NCBI GenBank assembly: GCA_947631945.1 | Contig: CANRNI010000013.1 | Span: 1 to 64,000, forward strand | From: an uncultured Clostridia bacterium | Lineage (GTDB): Bacteria; Bacillota; Clostridia; Oscillospirales; Acutalibacteraceae | Direction: 5' to 3' | Length of the DNA: 64,000 bases | In this document: positions 1-7,776 of the stretch, one piece after another | How positions within the stretch are numbered: the first letter of the stretch is position 1 | Layout: each line of letters opens with the position of its first letter | The notes under the pieces: model-generated | Told to the model about the DNA's origin: nothing | Seen by the model: only the letters and a program-made list of their open reading frames with translations | Databases searched by the model: none | Translations under genes and position numbers: made by a program

Positions 1-132
1 CAGGAATGGCTTGGACACAGCGATTTCTCTACCACGGCAAATGTATATGCCCATTTGGATTACAATTCCAAGTTGTCGTCTGCTGACGCTATGGTGAACG
101 GTTTGAAAGGAGCGTTAGGCGTGATCTCATAA
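1..132 (+). CDS. Tyrosine recombinase/integrase, C-terminal end (partial)
   Basis: The frame is open from base 1 to a TAA at 130-132 and encodes the last 43 residues of a tyrosine recombinase. The motif LGHSDFSTT followed by NVYAHLD is the conserved C-terminal block of Tn916/phage-type integrases: the LGH histidine, then the catalytic tyrosine in VYAHLD. The rest of the gene lies outside the window, so it is missing from the ORF track. It reads toward the tRNA-Ser gene about 190 bp away, the usual arrangement for an element integrated at a tRNA. Function is known for the family; that this copy is intact is not visible. Confidence 0.85.
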   Translation, partial: QEWLGHSDFSTTANVYAHLDYNSKLSSADAMVNGLKGALGVIS

Positions 133-208
133 GGAAATGGCGTATCTCAGCCAAAAGGTACGCCAAGTACATAACGGTTTAGGGTCGAATAGCTCCCAAA
201 TCGTCCGT

Positions 209-243
209 TTTTAGGAGAGAACAGCCCCATTTTAGGAGAGAAC
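209..243. repeat. Direct repeat TTTTAGGAGAGAAC x2
   Basis: The 14-mer TTTTAGGAGAGAAC occurs at 209-222 and 230-243, a 21 bp period, between the integrase end and tRNA-Ser. Short direct repeats near att sites can be integrase arm-type binding sites; that role is inference. Confidence 0.5.
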
Positions 244-284
244 TCGACTTGATAAAGGCTTTCCGAGGGAAGAAATAAGAAAGC

Positions 285-309
285 CCCCAAGCGGAAAAAC
301 CGCTTGAGG
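285..309 (-). terminator. Rho-independent terminator after tRNA-Ser
   Basis: On the minus strand a CAAGCGG/CCGCTTG stem with a TTTTT loop is followed by a T-rich run (CTTTCTTATTTCTT). It lies just past the 3' end of tRNA-Ser in its direction of transcription. Confidence 0.65.
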
Positions 310-320
310 ACTGGATTTTC

Positions 321-410
321 TGGCGGAGAGTGTGGGATTCGAACCCACGTGCCCAGAATGGACAACCGCATTTCGAGTGCGGCTCGTTATGACCACTTCG
401 ATAACTCTCC
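321..410 (-). tRNA. tRNA-Ser(CGA)
   Basis: The minus strand reads as a 90-nt class II tRNA beginning GGAGAGTTATCGAAG and ending in an encoded CCA. The acceptor arms pair (GGAGAGT with ACTCTCC), the T arm carries GTTCGAATCCC, and the anticodon stem CCGCA/TGCGG encloses the loop CTCGAAA, anticodon CGA (codon UCG). A long variable arm is present, as expected for serine. It is flanked by the end of an integrase on its 3' side and by copies of its own 5' half on the other side. Confidence 0.95.
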
Positions 411-756
411 GTGTGTTTATCTTCAACATCGGCTCTCAAAAGTGCTTTGGAAAAGCGAGAGAACTGATGGAGAGAACTACAACATATTTACTTTTCAAGG
501 ATAGCCGAAAACCCTTGTAAAATCAAGACTTTTCGGAGGGAGCTGTCCAAAGTGGTGCTTCGTTTTCGAGTGCGGCTCGTTATGACCACTTCGATAACTC
601 TCCGTGTGTTTATCTTCAACATCGGCTCTCAAAAGTGCTTTGGAAAAGCGAGAGAACTGATGGAGAGAACTACAACATATTTACTTTTCAAGGATAGCCG
701 AAAACCCTTGTAAAATCAAGACTTTTCGGAGGGAGCTGTCCAAAGTGGTGTTTCGT
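371..756. repeat. 193-bp tandem duplication containing the tRNA-Ser 5' half and leader
   Basis: Bases 371-563 and 564-756 are tandem copies that appear to differ at one position (558 C versus 751 T). Each starts at TTTCGAG in the tRNA anticodon loop, runs through the tRNA 5' half and continues about 150 bp upstream of the tRNA. The duplication start point coincides with a typical integrase crossover site. Confidence 0.9.
564..603 (-). pseudogene. tRNA-Ser 5'-half fragment, copy 2
   Basis: Forty bases identical to 371-410 (anticodon loop to 5' end of tRNA-Ser) with no 3' half next to them, so it cannot make a tRNA. Confidence 0.85.
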
Positions 757-796
757 TTTCGAGTCAGGCCCGTTATGACCACTTCGATACACCTCC
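757..796 (-). pseudogene. Diverged tRNA-Ser 5'-half fragment, copy 3
   Basis: The minus strand begins GGAGGTGTATCGAAG and ends ACTCGAAA. It aligns over its whole length with the tRNA-Ser 5' half and keeps a CGA anticodon, but acceptor and anticodon stem bases differ. It is therefore a different tRNA-Ser allele rather than a simple copy. No 3' half follows. Confidence 0.75.
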
Positions 797-836
797 ATAT
801 TCAATTTTCAAGCCGGAGCGTACCGAAAAAATGTGA

Positions 837-875
837 TTTCAAGACAGCTCCGTTATGACTGCTTGATACTTCTCC
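837..875 (-). pseudogene. tRNA-Ser(UGA)-like 5'-half fragment, copy 4
   Basis: The minus strand reads GGAGAAGTATCAAGCAG and ends CTTGAAA, aligning with the same tRNA half but with a UGA-type anticodon loop. No 3' half follows. It is the last member of the stack; 876-1014 beyond it is AT-rich and shows no gene. Confidence 0.65.
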
Positions 876-1014
876 GTTTACCGAAAATAACTATCACAGA
901 ATTTTTCTGCTTTGTTATTTTATCAAAGTAAATATATTTTGTCAAGTGTTTATCATTTATTATTCTGTAATTTTTCAATATTTATCATATATGTTTTTAT
1001 ATCCTTAAAAATCC

Positions 1015-1980
1015 TTACAAATTATCCGTTGTAATTTTAAAAGCTATTCTTTTAAGCTCGTCCATAGATGATACCGTTGACAGCTTGCGTCTGTATTCCG
1101 CCGCGTCTTTCAGACCTTTTGTGTACCACAGAGCGTGTTTTCTCGCTTCCGTTATTCCGATTCTGTCGCCGCGCTCTTTGCATAGCGTTTCTATATGCCT
1201 TAGCATTATTGTCATTCTTTGTGAAACAGGCGGTTCGGGCAGAATATTTCCGGTTTTTATATAAGCCGATATTTGCTGAAATACCCACGGTCTTCCGAGA
1301 GCGCCCCTGCCGACCATTATAAGGTCACAGCCTGTGTCCTCGTACATCTTTGCGGCAGAGTAAGCCGAGTCAATGTCTCCGTTGCCTATAACGGGTATCG
1401 AAACCGCCTCTTTTACTTTTCTTATCATGCCGATATCAACCGGCGGAGCATACATCTGCGCCTTGGTTCTTCCGTGAACGGTTATTGCGGACGCGCCGTT
1501 ATATTCCGCGATTTTTGCTGTTTCGATCGCGTTCAGACTATCCGAGTCCCACCCGGTGCGTATTTTTACCGTTACGGGTATTTTTACGGCGTCCTTTACG
1601 GCCCTTATAATTTCGCCCGCGAGCTTGGGATTTTTCATAAGACAGGCTCCCGAACCGCTTTTAACTATTTTCGGCGCTGGACATCCCATGTTGATATCTA
1701 TTATATCCGCTCCCGATTTCACAGCGGAAAGCGCGGCGTTTTTCATGATTTCAGGGTCGCTGCCGAAAATCTGTACGGCGGACGGATGCTCCGTATCCGA
1801 TATTTTCATAAGCTCGCTTGATTTTCTGTCGCCCATTGTAACACCTTTTGAGCTGACCATCTCGCTGACTGTATAAGCCGCCCCGAAGCTTCTGCAAAGC
1901 TCTCTGAACGTTTTATCCGCTACTCCCGCCATAGGAGCGAGAGCGGCGGTTTTTTCAATTTCGACGTTTCCTATTTTCAT
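1015..1980 (-). CDS. dusB: tRNA-dihydrouridine synthase
   Basis: FMN-dependent enzyme that reduces uridine to dihydrouridine in the D-loop of tRNAs. The 321-residue protein (MKIGNVEIEK start) shows the DUS barrel motifs in order: APMAGVADKTFR, INMGCPAPK (catalytic Cys), VTVKIRTGWD, ITVHGRTKAQMY, VIGNGDI and the phosphate-binding GRGALGRPWVF. The ORF track start lies 41 codons upstream; I prefer 1980 because homology begins there and the extension contains a perfect inverted repeat. Length fits the DusB family. It is divergent from the GH18 gene. Confidence 0.93.
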   Translation of the reverse strand: MKIGNVEIEKTAALAPMAGVADKTFRELCRSFGAAYTVSEMVSSKGVTMGDRKSSELMKISDTEHPSAVQIFGSDPEIMKNAALSAVKSGADIIDINMGCPAPKIVKSGSGACLMKNPKLAGEIIRAVKDAVKIPVTVKIRTGWDSDSLNAIETAKIAEYNGASAITVHGRTKAQMYAPPVDIGMIRKVKEAVSIPVIGNGDIDSAYSAAKMYEDTGCDLIMVGRGALGRPWVFQQISAYIKTGNILPEPPVSQRMTIMLRHIETLCKERGDRIGITEARKHALWYTKGLKDAAEYRRKLSTVSSMDELKRIAFKITTDNL

Positions 1981-2006
1981 ATTAACCGACATACGATATA
2001 TAAATC

Positions 2007-2029
2007 GCACAAAATCAAGTCTTTTGTGC
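2007..2029. promoter_or_regulatory. Perfect 8-bp inverted repeat upstream of dusB
   Basis: GCACAAAA, 7-bp spacer, TTTTGTGC, lying 27-49 bp upstream of the dusB start. It could be an operator or an mRNA hairpin; no T-run follows, so a terminator is unlikely. Confidence 0.5.
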
Positions 2030-2270
2030 CGATTATCGTTCCTTTCTTCTGATTGGCCTTTGAATATGTTATAACTATTATGGCGTATCTGAAATGACCG
2101 CATATCTGTATTCTATCATATTTATTCATGAATTAACAGTCCTGAATTTTTTTCAAAAGCTTTGACTTGTATCGTTTGAATATTATTTTCGGCAACAATA
2201 ATTTTTAGTGCCTACATAGGTCCGTCAAGCGTGATTTTTTCAGTATTGCCTTAAAATCTATAAAAGAATA

Positions 2271-2299
2271 TTGTATTTTTCTTTGTTTTATGTTAATAT
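2271..2299 (+). promoter_or_regulatory. Promoter of the GH18 gene
   Basis: TTGTAT, 17 bp, TAATAT, with the start codon about 30 bp downstream of the predicted start point. The remaining part of the 1981-2335 gap holds a foldback-element remnant at about 2227-2254 (CGTGATTTTTTCAGTATTGCC) and nothing coding. Confidence 0.6.
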
Positions 2300-2335
2300 A
2301 TTCATGCATCATTTTTACGGATAGGATGGTAGGCT

Positions 2336-3676
2336 ATGGCAATTATTGTTCAGAAAGTATTGAGCGTTATCATGGCGGTTCTTGTTTCTGTGTTCGGTTC
2401 CGCCGCCGTTCCCGATTTATCGCCCTTTGTTGAAAACGGCGAGGTGCTTTCGTCGAACGGATTCATATCAAACAAATCAAAAAGCCGTGAAATTACAAGC
2501 TCAAGCCCCGTTACGGTCAATAACCTTGTTATGACGGAGCTTGGAAAAAACATAACGGGCTTCAAGCTTGAAGCTAAGGTCAACGGCGAGTACACTCTTG
2601 TAACGGCGGGAGATACTGTAGGTATTTACAGATATTGTAAATTTGATGAGGTAACGTCGGATTCTTTCCGAGTAACCGTAACAGATAATACTTCAACATA
2701 TGCCGTAGACAAAATATCGCTCGGATATAAAAAGACTTCAAATCCCGACTTTAAGGTTTCGTCATACATAAGAGCAGCATTTTTGGGTGATAATTACAAG
2801 CCCGATGCGGGACGCTTTAAAACCACAACCGATTTGATTGTTATAGAAGCCTGCACATTCGATGAAACGGGAACGCTTCATTTCAGCTATATGGACAGAG
2901 TTCTCAAGCTTATGAAGGAAGTAAGAGAAATAAATCCCGATATCCGCATACATCTTAATATAATCGGAACGATCGAAAAATCGGGCGAAACATGGGAAGA
3001 AACTCTAAGCCTGCTTGAGGATATGCATTATAAGGCGATGCGCGAAAACGGCGGATATTTTATCGGCAATATAGTTTCCGCGCTCGAAAAATACGGTTTT
3101 GACGGTGTGAATTTCGATTGGGAATATCCGGTAACGAGTTACGGCAGAAAGACTTTTTCGGATTTCGTACTCGACCTTGATAAAGCTCTCGGCAGCAAAT
3201 ATTATCTCGGCGCGGCAATATCCGCTTGGTACGGCAATTTCGAGCGCAAAGCGATAAAGGCAATTGATAACGTCGAGGTAATGTGTTACGACGAGTTTGA
3301 CAACAACGGTTATCATTCAACTTTTTCATCGGCATATACAAACGTGCAGCGACTTCTTGTCCTCGGCTACGATAAAAAGCAGATACATATAGGTCTGCCT
3401 TTCTACGCAAGACCCACCGATGCGGGCGCGTACTGGATAGGCTACGGTGATTACGCCGATAAGCTTGGCAGATACGGCAATACGGCAATCGGAAACTATG
3501 ACGGAAAGGATATGACGCTGTACTTCAACGGCGCTCAGCTCATTGCTGATAAAACCGCGTACGCGCTCGACTGCGGTCTTGGCGGGGTAATGGTATGGCA
3601 CCTCGACTGCGATTCGTCATATGATAACGAGCTGTCGCTTTACAGAACGATTAATAGTGTAATAAACGCCGAATAA
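2336..3676 (+). CDS. Secreted glycoside hydrolase family 18 protein
   Basis: Probable chitinase-like or endo-N-acetylglucosaminidase-like hydrolase of 446 aa. A hydrophobic N-terminus (about 1-24) looks like a signal peptide. Residues about 45-135 form a beta-rich region resembling a discoidin-type carbohydrate module. The GH18 barrel fills 140-445 with the catalytic signature DGVNFDWE (256-263), the acid being Glu263; the first internal Asp of DxxDxDxE is Asn here, a substitution that I believe also occurs in other GH18 proteins. VMCYDEF and GGVMVWHLD match late barrel strands. RBS GGATGGTAGG precedes the ATG. Substrate cannot be read. Confidence 0.85.
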   Translation: MAIIVQKVLSVIMAVLVSVFGSAAVPDLSPFVENGEVLSSNGFISNKSKSREITSSSPVTVNNLVMTELGKNITGFKLEAKVNGEYTLVTAGDTVGIYRYCKFDEVTSDSFRVTVTDNTSTYAVDKISLGYKKTSNPDFKVSSYIRAAFLGDNYKPDAGRFKTTTDLIVIEACTFDETGTLHFSYMDRVLKLMKEVREINPDIRIHLNIIGTIEKSGETWEETLSLLEDMHYKAMRENGGYFIGNIVSALEKYGFDGVNFDWEYPVTSYGRKTFSDFVLDLDKALGSKYYLGAAISAWYGNFERKAIKAIDNVEVMCYDEFDNNGYHSTFSSAYTNVQRLLVLGYDKKQIHIGLPFYARPTDAGAYWIGYGDYADKLGRYGNTAIGNYDGKDMTLYFNGAQLIADKTAYALDCGLGGVMVWHLDCDSSYDNELSLYRTINSVINAE

Positions 3677-3709
3677 GGAAAAATAAAAAGCAAATCGGTG
3701 ATTCTTTAA

Positions 3710-3737
3710 GCCGCAATCGGATTTTTCCTTTTGCGGC
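3710..3737 (+). terminator. Hairpin between convergent GH18 gene and rhaA
   Basis: GCCGCAA/TTGCGGC stem followed on the plus strand by AGTTCTATTGCTTTTTT. Probably ends the GH18 transcript. Confidence 0.55.
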
Positions 3738-3773
3738 AGTTCTATTGCTTTTTTATAGCCGTTCACTATAAAT

Positions 3774-5012
3774 TTATCTCGCGGAAAGCACGTCTTTTTC
3801 GTACTTTTCAATTTCATCGAGATAGTTTACGGGAACGCCCGAAGTCTTGAGATACTGTTCCCACACGTCGCCGAACGGCGCTGTTTTCATTTCCTCGCGC
3901 AAAACCATAAGACGTGTCATATTGCCCGTTTCCTGTAGCTTTTTCATTTCACCGTCAGGTTGAAGCAGAGCGAAAAGCAGAGCCTTGCGTACGCTGCGAA
4001 CGCCCGTTACCCAAGCCGATATCCTGTTTATCGAAGCATCGAAATAGTCGGTCGCGATAAAAACTCTGTCAAGAGCGTCGTTTCTTACTATTTCTCTTGC
4101 AATTTCTCTTGTTTCGTCATCAAAAAGAACAACATGGTCGGAATCCCAGCGCATCGGGCGCGTAATATGAAGCGCTATTTTCTCATTGAAAAGAAGAAGC
4201 GACGGTATTTTGTCCGATACCGTTTCCGTCGGGTGATAATGTCCGTTGTCCATAAGGGGAGTGATGTTATTACGGCTCGAGTAAGAAAGACAAAATTCAG
4301 CCGAACCCACGGTATACGCTTCAAGACCTATTCCGAAAACCTTTGATTCAAGCGTAACATACACCTTTGACTTGTCATAGGGAACGGAAAGAATTTCGTC
4401 AAGCGATTTTTTGAATCTTGCTCTTGGCGACAGCCTGTCCGCGGGAATATCCTTATAACCGTCGGGTATCCATATGTTCATAACGCAAGGCTCGCCCGTT
4501 TCCTCGGCGAAATACTCCGAAATTTTAAGGCACGCCTTGCAGTGATTTATCCAGTAAGTCCTGACCTTTTCATCGGGAGATGAAAGAGTCAGGTTGTCTT
4601 TTACCATCGGGTGAGAAAAAAGCGTAGGATTAAAATCAAGTCCCATATTTCTTTCTTTCGCGAATTTTACCCATTTTTCAAAGTGACGTGGCTCGATTTT
4701 ATCACGTCCGACCTTTTCCCCGTTTTCAAAAACCGCGTAGCTCGCGTGGAGATTAAGCTTCTTTTTGCCGGGAATAAGCGAAAACGCCTTGTCGATATCA
4801 GCCATAAGCTCATCGGGCGTCGCCGCTTTGCCGGGATAATTTCCCGTCGCCTGTATTCCGCCCGAAAGACTTTCGCCGCAGTCGAAGCCCGTAACGTCGT
4901 CTCCCTGCCAGCAATGTACGGAAATCGGAACGCTTTTAAGAGTTTCTATAGCTTTGTCGGTATTGACACCGAATTTCTCATAGATTTTTTTTGCTTCATC
5001 GTATCTTGACAT
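3774..5012 (-). CDS. rhaA: L-rhamnose isomerase
   Basis: Converts L-rhamnose to L-rhamnulose (EC 5.3.1.14), the first step of rhamnose catabolism in the cytoplasm. The 412-aa protein matches the family along its full length: VHCWQGDDVTGF near the N-terminus, GNYPGKA, LNLHASY, the metal-site region LESKVFGIG and MDNGHYHPTE, and HITRPMRWDSDHVV. The start is supported by AAGGAGAAAAATC upstream. No rhaB, rhaD or rhaM is adjacent, so the rest of the pathway must lie elsewhere. A promoter with a palindrome in its spacer lies upstream. Confidence 0.95.
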   Translation of the reverse strand: MSRYDEAKKIYEKFGVNTDKAIETLKSVPISVHCWQGDDVTGFDCGESLSGGIQATGNYPGKAATPDELMADIDKAFSLIPGKKKLNLHASYAVFENGEKVGRDKIEPRHFEKWVKFAKERNMGLDFNPTLFSHPMVKDNLTLSSPDEKVRTYWINHCKACLKISEYFAEETGEPCVMNIWIPDGYKDIPADRLSPRARFKKSLDEILSVPYDKSKVYVTLESKVFGIGLEAYTVGSAEFCLSYSSRNNITPLMDNGHYHPTETVSDKIPSLLLFNEKIALHITRPMRWDSDHVVLFDDETREIAREIVRNDALDRVFIATDYFDASINRISAWVTGVRSVRKALLFALLQPDGEMKKLQETGNMTRLMVLREEMKTAPFGDVWEQYLKTSGVPVNYLDEIEKYEKDVLSAR

Positions 5013-5046
5013 GATTTTTCTCCTTAAACAGAACTGATAATAGTAT

Positions 5047-5074
5047 ATAGTAATAAGAGTGTGAACACTCTCAA
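5047..5074 (-). promoter_or_regulatory. rhaA promoter with palindromic operator
   Basis: Minus strand TTGAGA, 16 bp, TACTAT. The perfect palindrome AGAGTGT-GA-ACACTCT (5056-5071) overlaps the -35 and spacer, a position that suits a repressor site. The regulator is unknown. Confidence 0.55.
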
Positions 5075-5097
5075 ATAAGGCTTTTTAAAACATAATA

Positions 5098-5126
5098 TTG
5101 ACAAGGTTCCCGCGCGGTGATATACT
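5098..5126 (+). promoter_or_regulatory. Promoter of the HD hydrolase gene
   Basis: TTGACA, 17 bp, TATACT; start codon about 26 bp after the predicted start point. Divergent from the rhaA promoter. Confidence 0.75.
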
Positions 5127-5158
5127 GTTTACGGTTTTATGAAGAAAAGGTGATTTTT

Positions 5159-5734
5159 ATGGAGCTTTCAATTTCAAGAGCGGACGCGCTCGAACTGCTT
5201 AAAAAACATAATAAAGAACCGTTTCATATCGTTCACGGTCTAACGGTCGAAGGCGTTATGAAGTGGTACGCCAATGAACTGGGTTACGGCGACAACGCCG
5301 AATATTGGGGCATAGTGGGGCTTCTTCACGACGTGGATTTTGAGGAATACCCCGACGAACACTGCTTAAAAGCTCCCGAAATTTTAAGAGAAGCCGGAGT
5401 GGGCGAGGATATTATTCATGCCGTATGCTCTCACGGCTACGGTCTTACCGTTGACGTAAAGCCCGAGCATACTATGGAAAAGGTGCTTTTCGCAACCGAC
5501 GAGCTTACGGGGCTTATAGGCGCGGCGGCTAAAATGCGTCCGTCAAAAAGCGTTTCCGATATGGAGCTTAAAAGTCTTAAAAAGAAATATAAGGATAAGA
5601 GGTTTGCCGCCGGCTGTTCGAGAGACGTTATAGAACAGGGAGCGGAGATGCTCGGCTGGGAGCTTGACGAACTGCTGGAAAAAACCATCCTCGCAATGAG
5701 ATCATGCGAGGACAGCATTAAAAGCGAGTGTTAA
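5159..5734 (+). CDS. HD-domain hydrolase
   Basis: A 191-aa soluble protein of the HD phosphohydrolase superfamily. HGLTVEGVM supplies the first metal-binding His, GLLHDVDFEEYP the HD pair, and ICSHGYG-like VCSHGYG the following His; FATDELTG supplies a late Asp. These are the standard metal ligands of the fold. The ORF track start is 14 codons upstream; I chose the ATG with AGAAAAGGTGA before it, which matches the start of homology. Proteins of this type act on nucleotides or phosphoesters, but this substrate is unknown. Single-gene unit ended by the hairpin at 5807. Confidence 0.85.
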   Translation: MELSISRADALELLKKHNKEPFHIVHGLTVEGVMKWYANELGYGDNAEYWGIVGLLHDVDFEEYPDEHCLKAPEILREAGVGEDIIHAVCSHGYGLTVDVKPEHTMEKVLFATDELTGLIGAAAKMRPSKSVSDMELKSLKKKYKDKRFAAGCSRDVIEQGAEMLGWELDELLEKTILAMRSCEDSIKSEC

Positions 5735-5795
5735 CATACGGATTCCGGGATTGCCGTTTCAATAATTCAATAATTAAGCGGCTTTTCCCGTGGCA

Positions 5796-7301
5796 TTATT
5801 CCGACTGCCGGGCATTAATTTGCCCGGTTTTGTCTTGCGTCACCGTCTGTTTTGTCCCTTCAGCTCGTTTTTCCATCAGCTCTTCGTGAAGCTTGACGAG
5901 GTTCTTTTTGTTTAAGGGGTAAATGAGGAACATAATAAACGTTATCGCGTATGCGATAGTCATACCTCTCGTTATCATCTTATATATGCGGTCTCCAACA
6001 CCCGGAATATAGCCTATAACTTTTGTTTCGGGATCGTATCCCGCATATTTATATAATAGCTGAAGTCCGACGGAATCGGCAATAGTCTGACCCGCTTTTC
6101 TTGCGAATGTATATACGGCGTAAATTGCGCTTTCGTTCTTTATTCCCGTTACGTTTTCCTGATAGTCTATAACGTCTGTAACGATGGCCCATGTGAGTAT
6201 TGATAGGAAGCAGTAGCCCGCGCCTACGCCGAAATTGATTATAAAGAACGGCGCCGGATGTGTTCTCAGTTGCTCGTTCGGGCCTATTAAACAGAGCGAT
6301 ACGCTCGATAAGGTTGCGAGAGCAAGACCCGAAACGCTGAGCTCCTTTTTGCCGAATTTTGCCGCGAGCTTGGGTACGAACAATATCATAAGCACCATAG
6401 GCGCGTATGTGGATATTGTAAGAAGAATTGATAAATCGGAGTTTTCAAAATAGTTTTTCGTAAGGTACTGATTAAATGAGTTGTACTGGAGCAAGCCGCT
6501 CATAAGAAGTCCCGAAATCGTTACGGTAAGGAAAGGTCTGCTCTTTAAAAGTGTGCCGTAGGTGAGTTTTACGTTGATTTTCTTCTTTTCGGGTGAGTAG
6601 TGAACGCGCTCTTTTGTTGTTTTGTAGCAAGTCATGTAAGCCGCTATGGAAAGAGCGGAGAGAACGCACGCCGCGACAAAGGTTTTTTGAGGAATTCAGC
6701 TTCGTGCCGTCGTCATAAATAAGCTTCTGGGCAACGAGCGTTACAGCGGCTCCGCCTACTCCCGAGCCTATAGAACGGAAAGTCGAAAGCAAAGTTCTGC
6801 CGTTCGGGTCGTCTGTGATAGCCGAGGCAAGAGCGCCGTAAGGTATGTTCATCGCCGTATACATCATTCCGAATATACAGTATGTAACATATGCGAACGC
6901 GAGAAGAAGCGCGTAAGACGAAATCATATTCTGAAGATTCAGAAAGCACAGAACCGTTGAAAGCGCAAGAGGCACTGTTACCGCTTTGAGATAAGGTCTG
7001 AATTTTCCGTTTTTTGTCGGCTTCCTTGTATCGACTATTATTCCCCATAACGGGTCGTTAACGGCGTCCCAAAGACGTATTATAAGGAAAAGCAGCGTAA
7101 GGTCCGTGCTGATTTTTGTCGCCGACGCTCCGTGACCGGGCAACAGGCAGTCTGTGTAAAATACTTTAAGATATGTTAAACGAAAGTCAGGACAAACAAG
7201 TTGCCCATATCTCCGAAAAGATAACCGAAGGCTTCTTTTACGCTTATGGCGTTCGGGTGTTTCGCCGCGTGAGGAGCGGCAGGTTTTGCATTGTTTTTCA
7301 T
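5796..7301 (-). pseudogene. GPH-family sugar:cation symporter, two frameshifts
   Basis: A MelB/XynB-type major facilitator transporter split over three frames. The start is the ATG at 7301 with RBS GGAGGAC (MKNNAKPAAPH, then VKEAFGYLFGDMGNLFVLT); the frame breaks near 7190, where translation should continue TYLKVFYTDCLLPGHGAS. The second piece (to about 6690) holds the family motif WDAVNDPLWG and NIPYGALASAI and breaks near a T6 run at 6681-6690. The third piece (MTCYKTTKERVHYSP on) carries the C-terminal helices. Together about 500 residues, the normal family length. Real decay or two sequencing errors cannot be told apart here. An intact paralogue lies at 36988. Confidence 0.85.
5807..5833 (+). 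terminator. Terminator after the HD gene
   Basis: CCGGGCA/TGCCCGG stem followed by TTTTG on the plus strand. It lies inside the 3' end of the convergent transporter pseudogene. Confidence 0.7.
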
Positions 7302-7493
7302 GCAGTCCTCCGTATATAAACTGTAGTCGGCTATTATTACCGAAAATAATTCCGATAAAATTATTTTTCTAATCCGATAATTTAATTTTACAGCATTTGT
7401 TAGTTAAAGTCAATAAAATACTTGATAATTTTTTAAATTTATTGTAAAATATTTTTATCGTCTGAATGACGTACAAATCAGTCTGCCTTAATC

Positions 7494-7528
7494 GAATTAG
7501 GAATTAGGAATGATGAATTAGGAATTAT
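7494..7528. repeat. Short GAATTAGGAAT repeats
   Basis: GAATTAGGAAT motifs recur three times in about 35 bp in the AT-rich gap 7302-7566. No other feature is seen in that gap apart from weak -10-like TATTAT at 7549. Confidence 0.55.
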
Positions 7529-7566
7529 CGGATTAATTATATGTTGTATATTATAAGACGGAACAT

Positions 7567-7745
7567 TTAAGGCAACACCGCACAATTAGCGGCTGCCGCC
7601 TTTGCCGCGCATCTGTACCGAGATTTTCCGTCATTTTTACCAAAAGTTCCTTGAAATACGGCAGTATTCCTGCGTCACTTTTGGCAATCTGACGAAAAAT
7701 CTCTTGGCACATCTGCACGACAATAATTATGCGGTATTGCCTTAA
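7567..7745 (+). repeat. 179-bp foldback element, subfamily A, copy b
   Basis: Begins TTAAGGCAACACCGCACAAT and ends with the inverted GCGGTATTGCCTTAA. The internal halves also pair (GAGATTTTCCGTCAT against the complement of GACGAAAAATCTC), so the whole unit can fold into one long hairpin. TA flanks both ends. It lies between a weak -10-like site and the HAD gene; its 3' end supplies an in-frame ATG (MRYCL) upstream of the true start. Confidence 0.9.
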
Positions 7746-7776
7746 ATTTCTATATATTATTTTTGGGAGAATAAAT

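Noticed and set aside
371-756. CRISPR-like array
   Set aside because: Only two long tandem copies and no spacers; it is a tandem duplication with tRNA pieces.
7729-7776. N-terminal extension MRYCL... of the HAD ORF, and the same at 53022 for the PanE-like ORF
   Set aside because: The ATG comes from the foldback element terminus; better RBS and homology starts lie downstream at 7777 and 53103.
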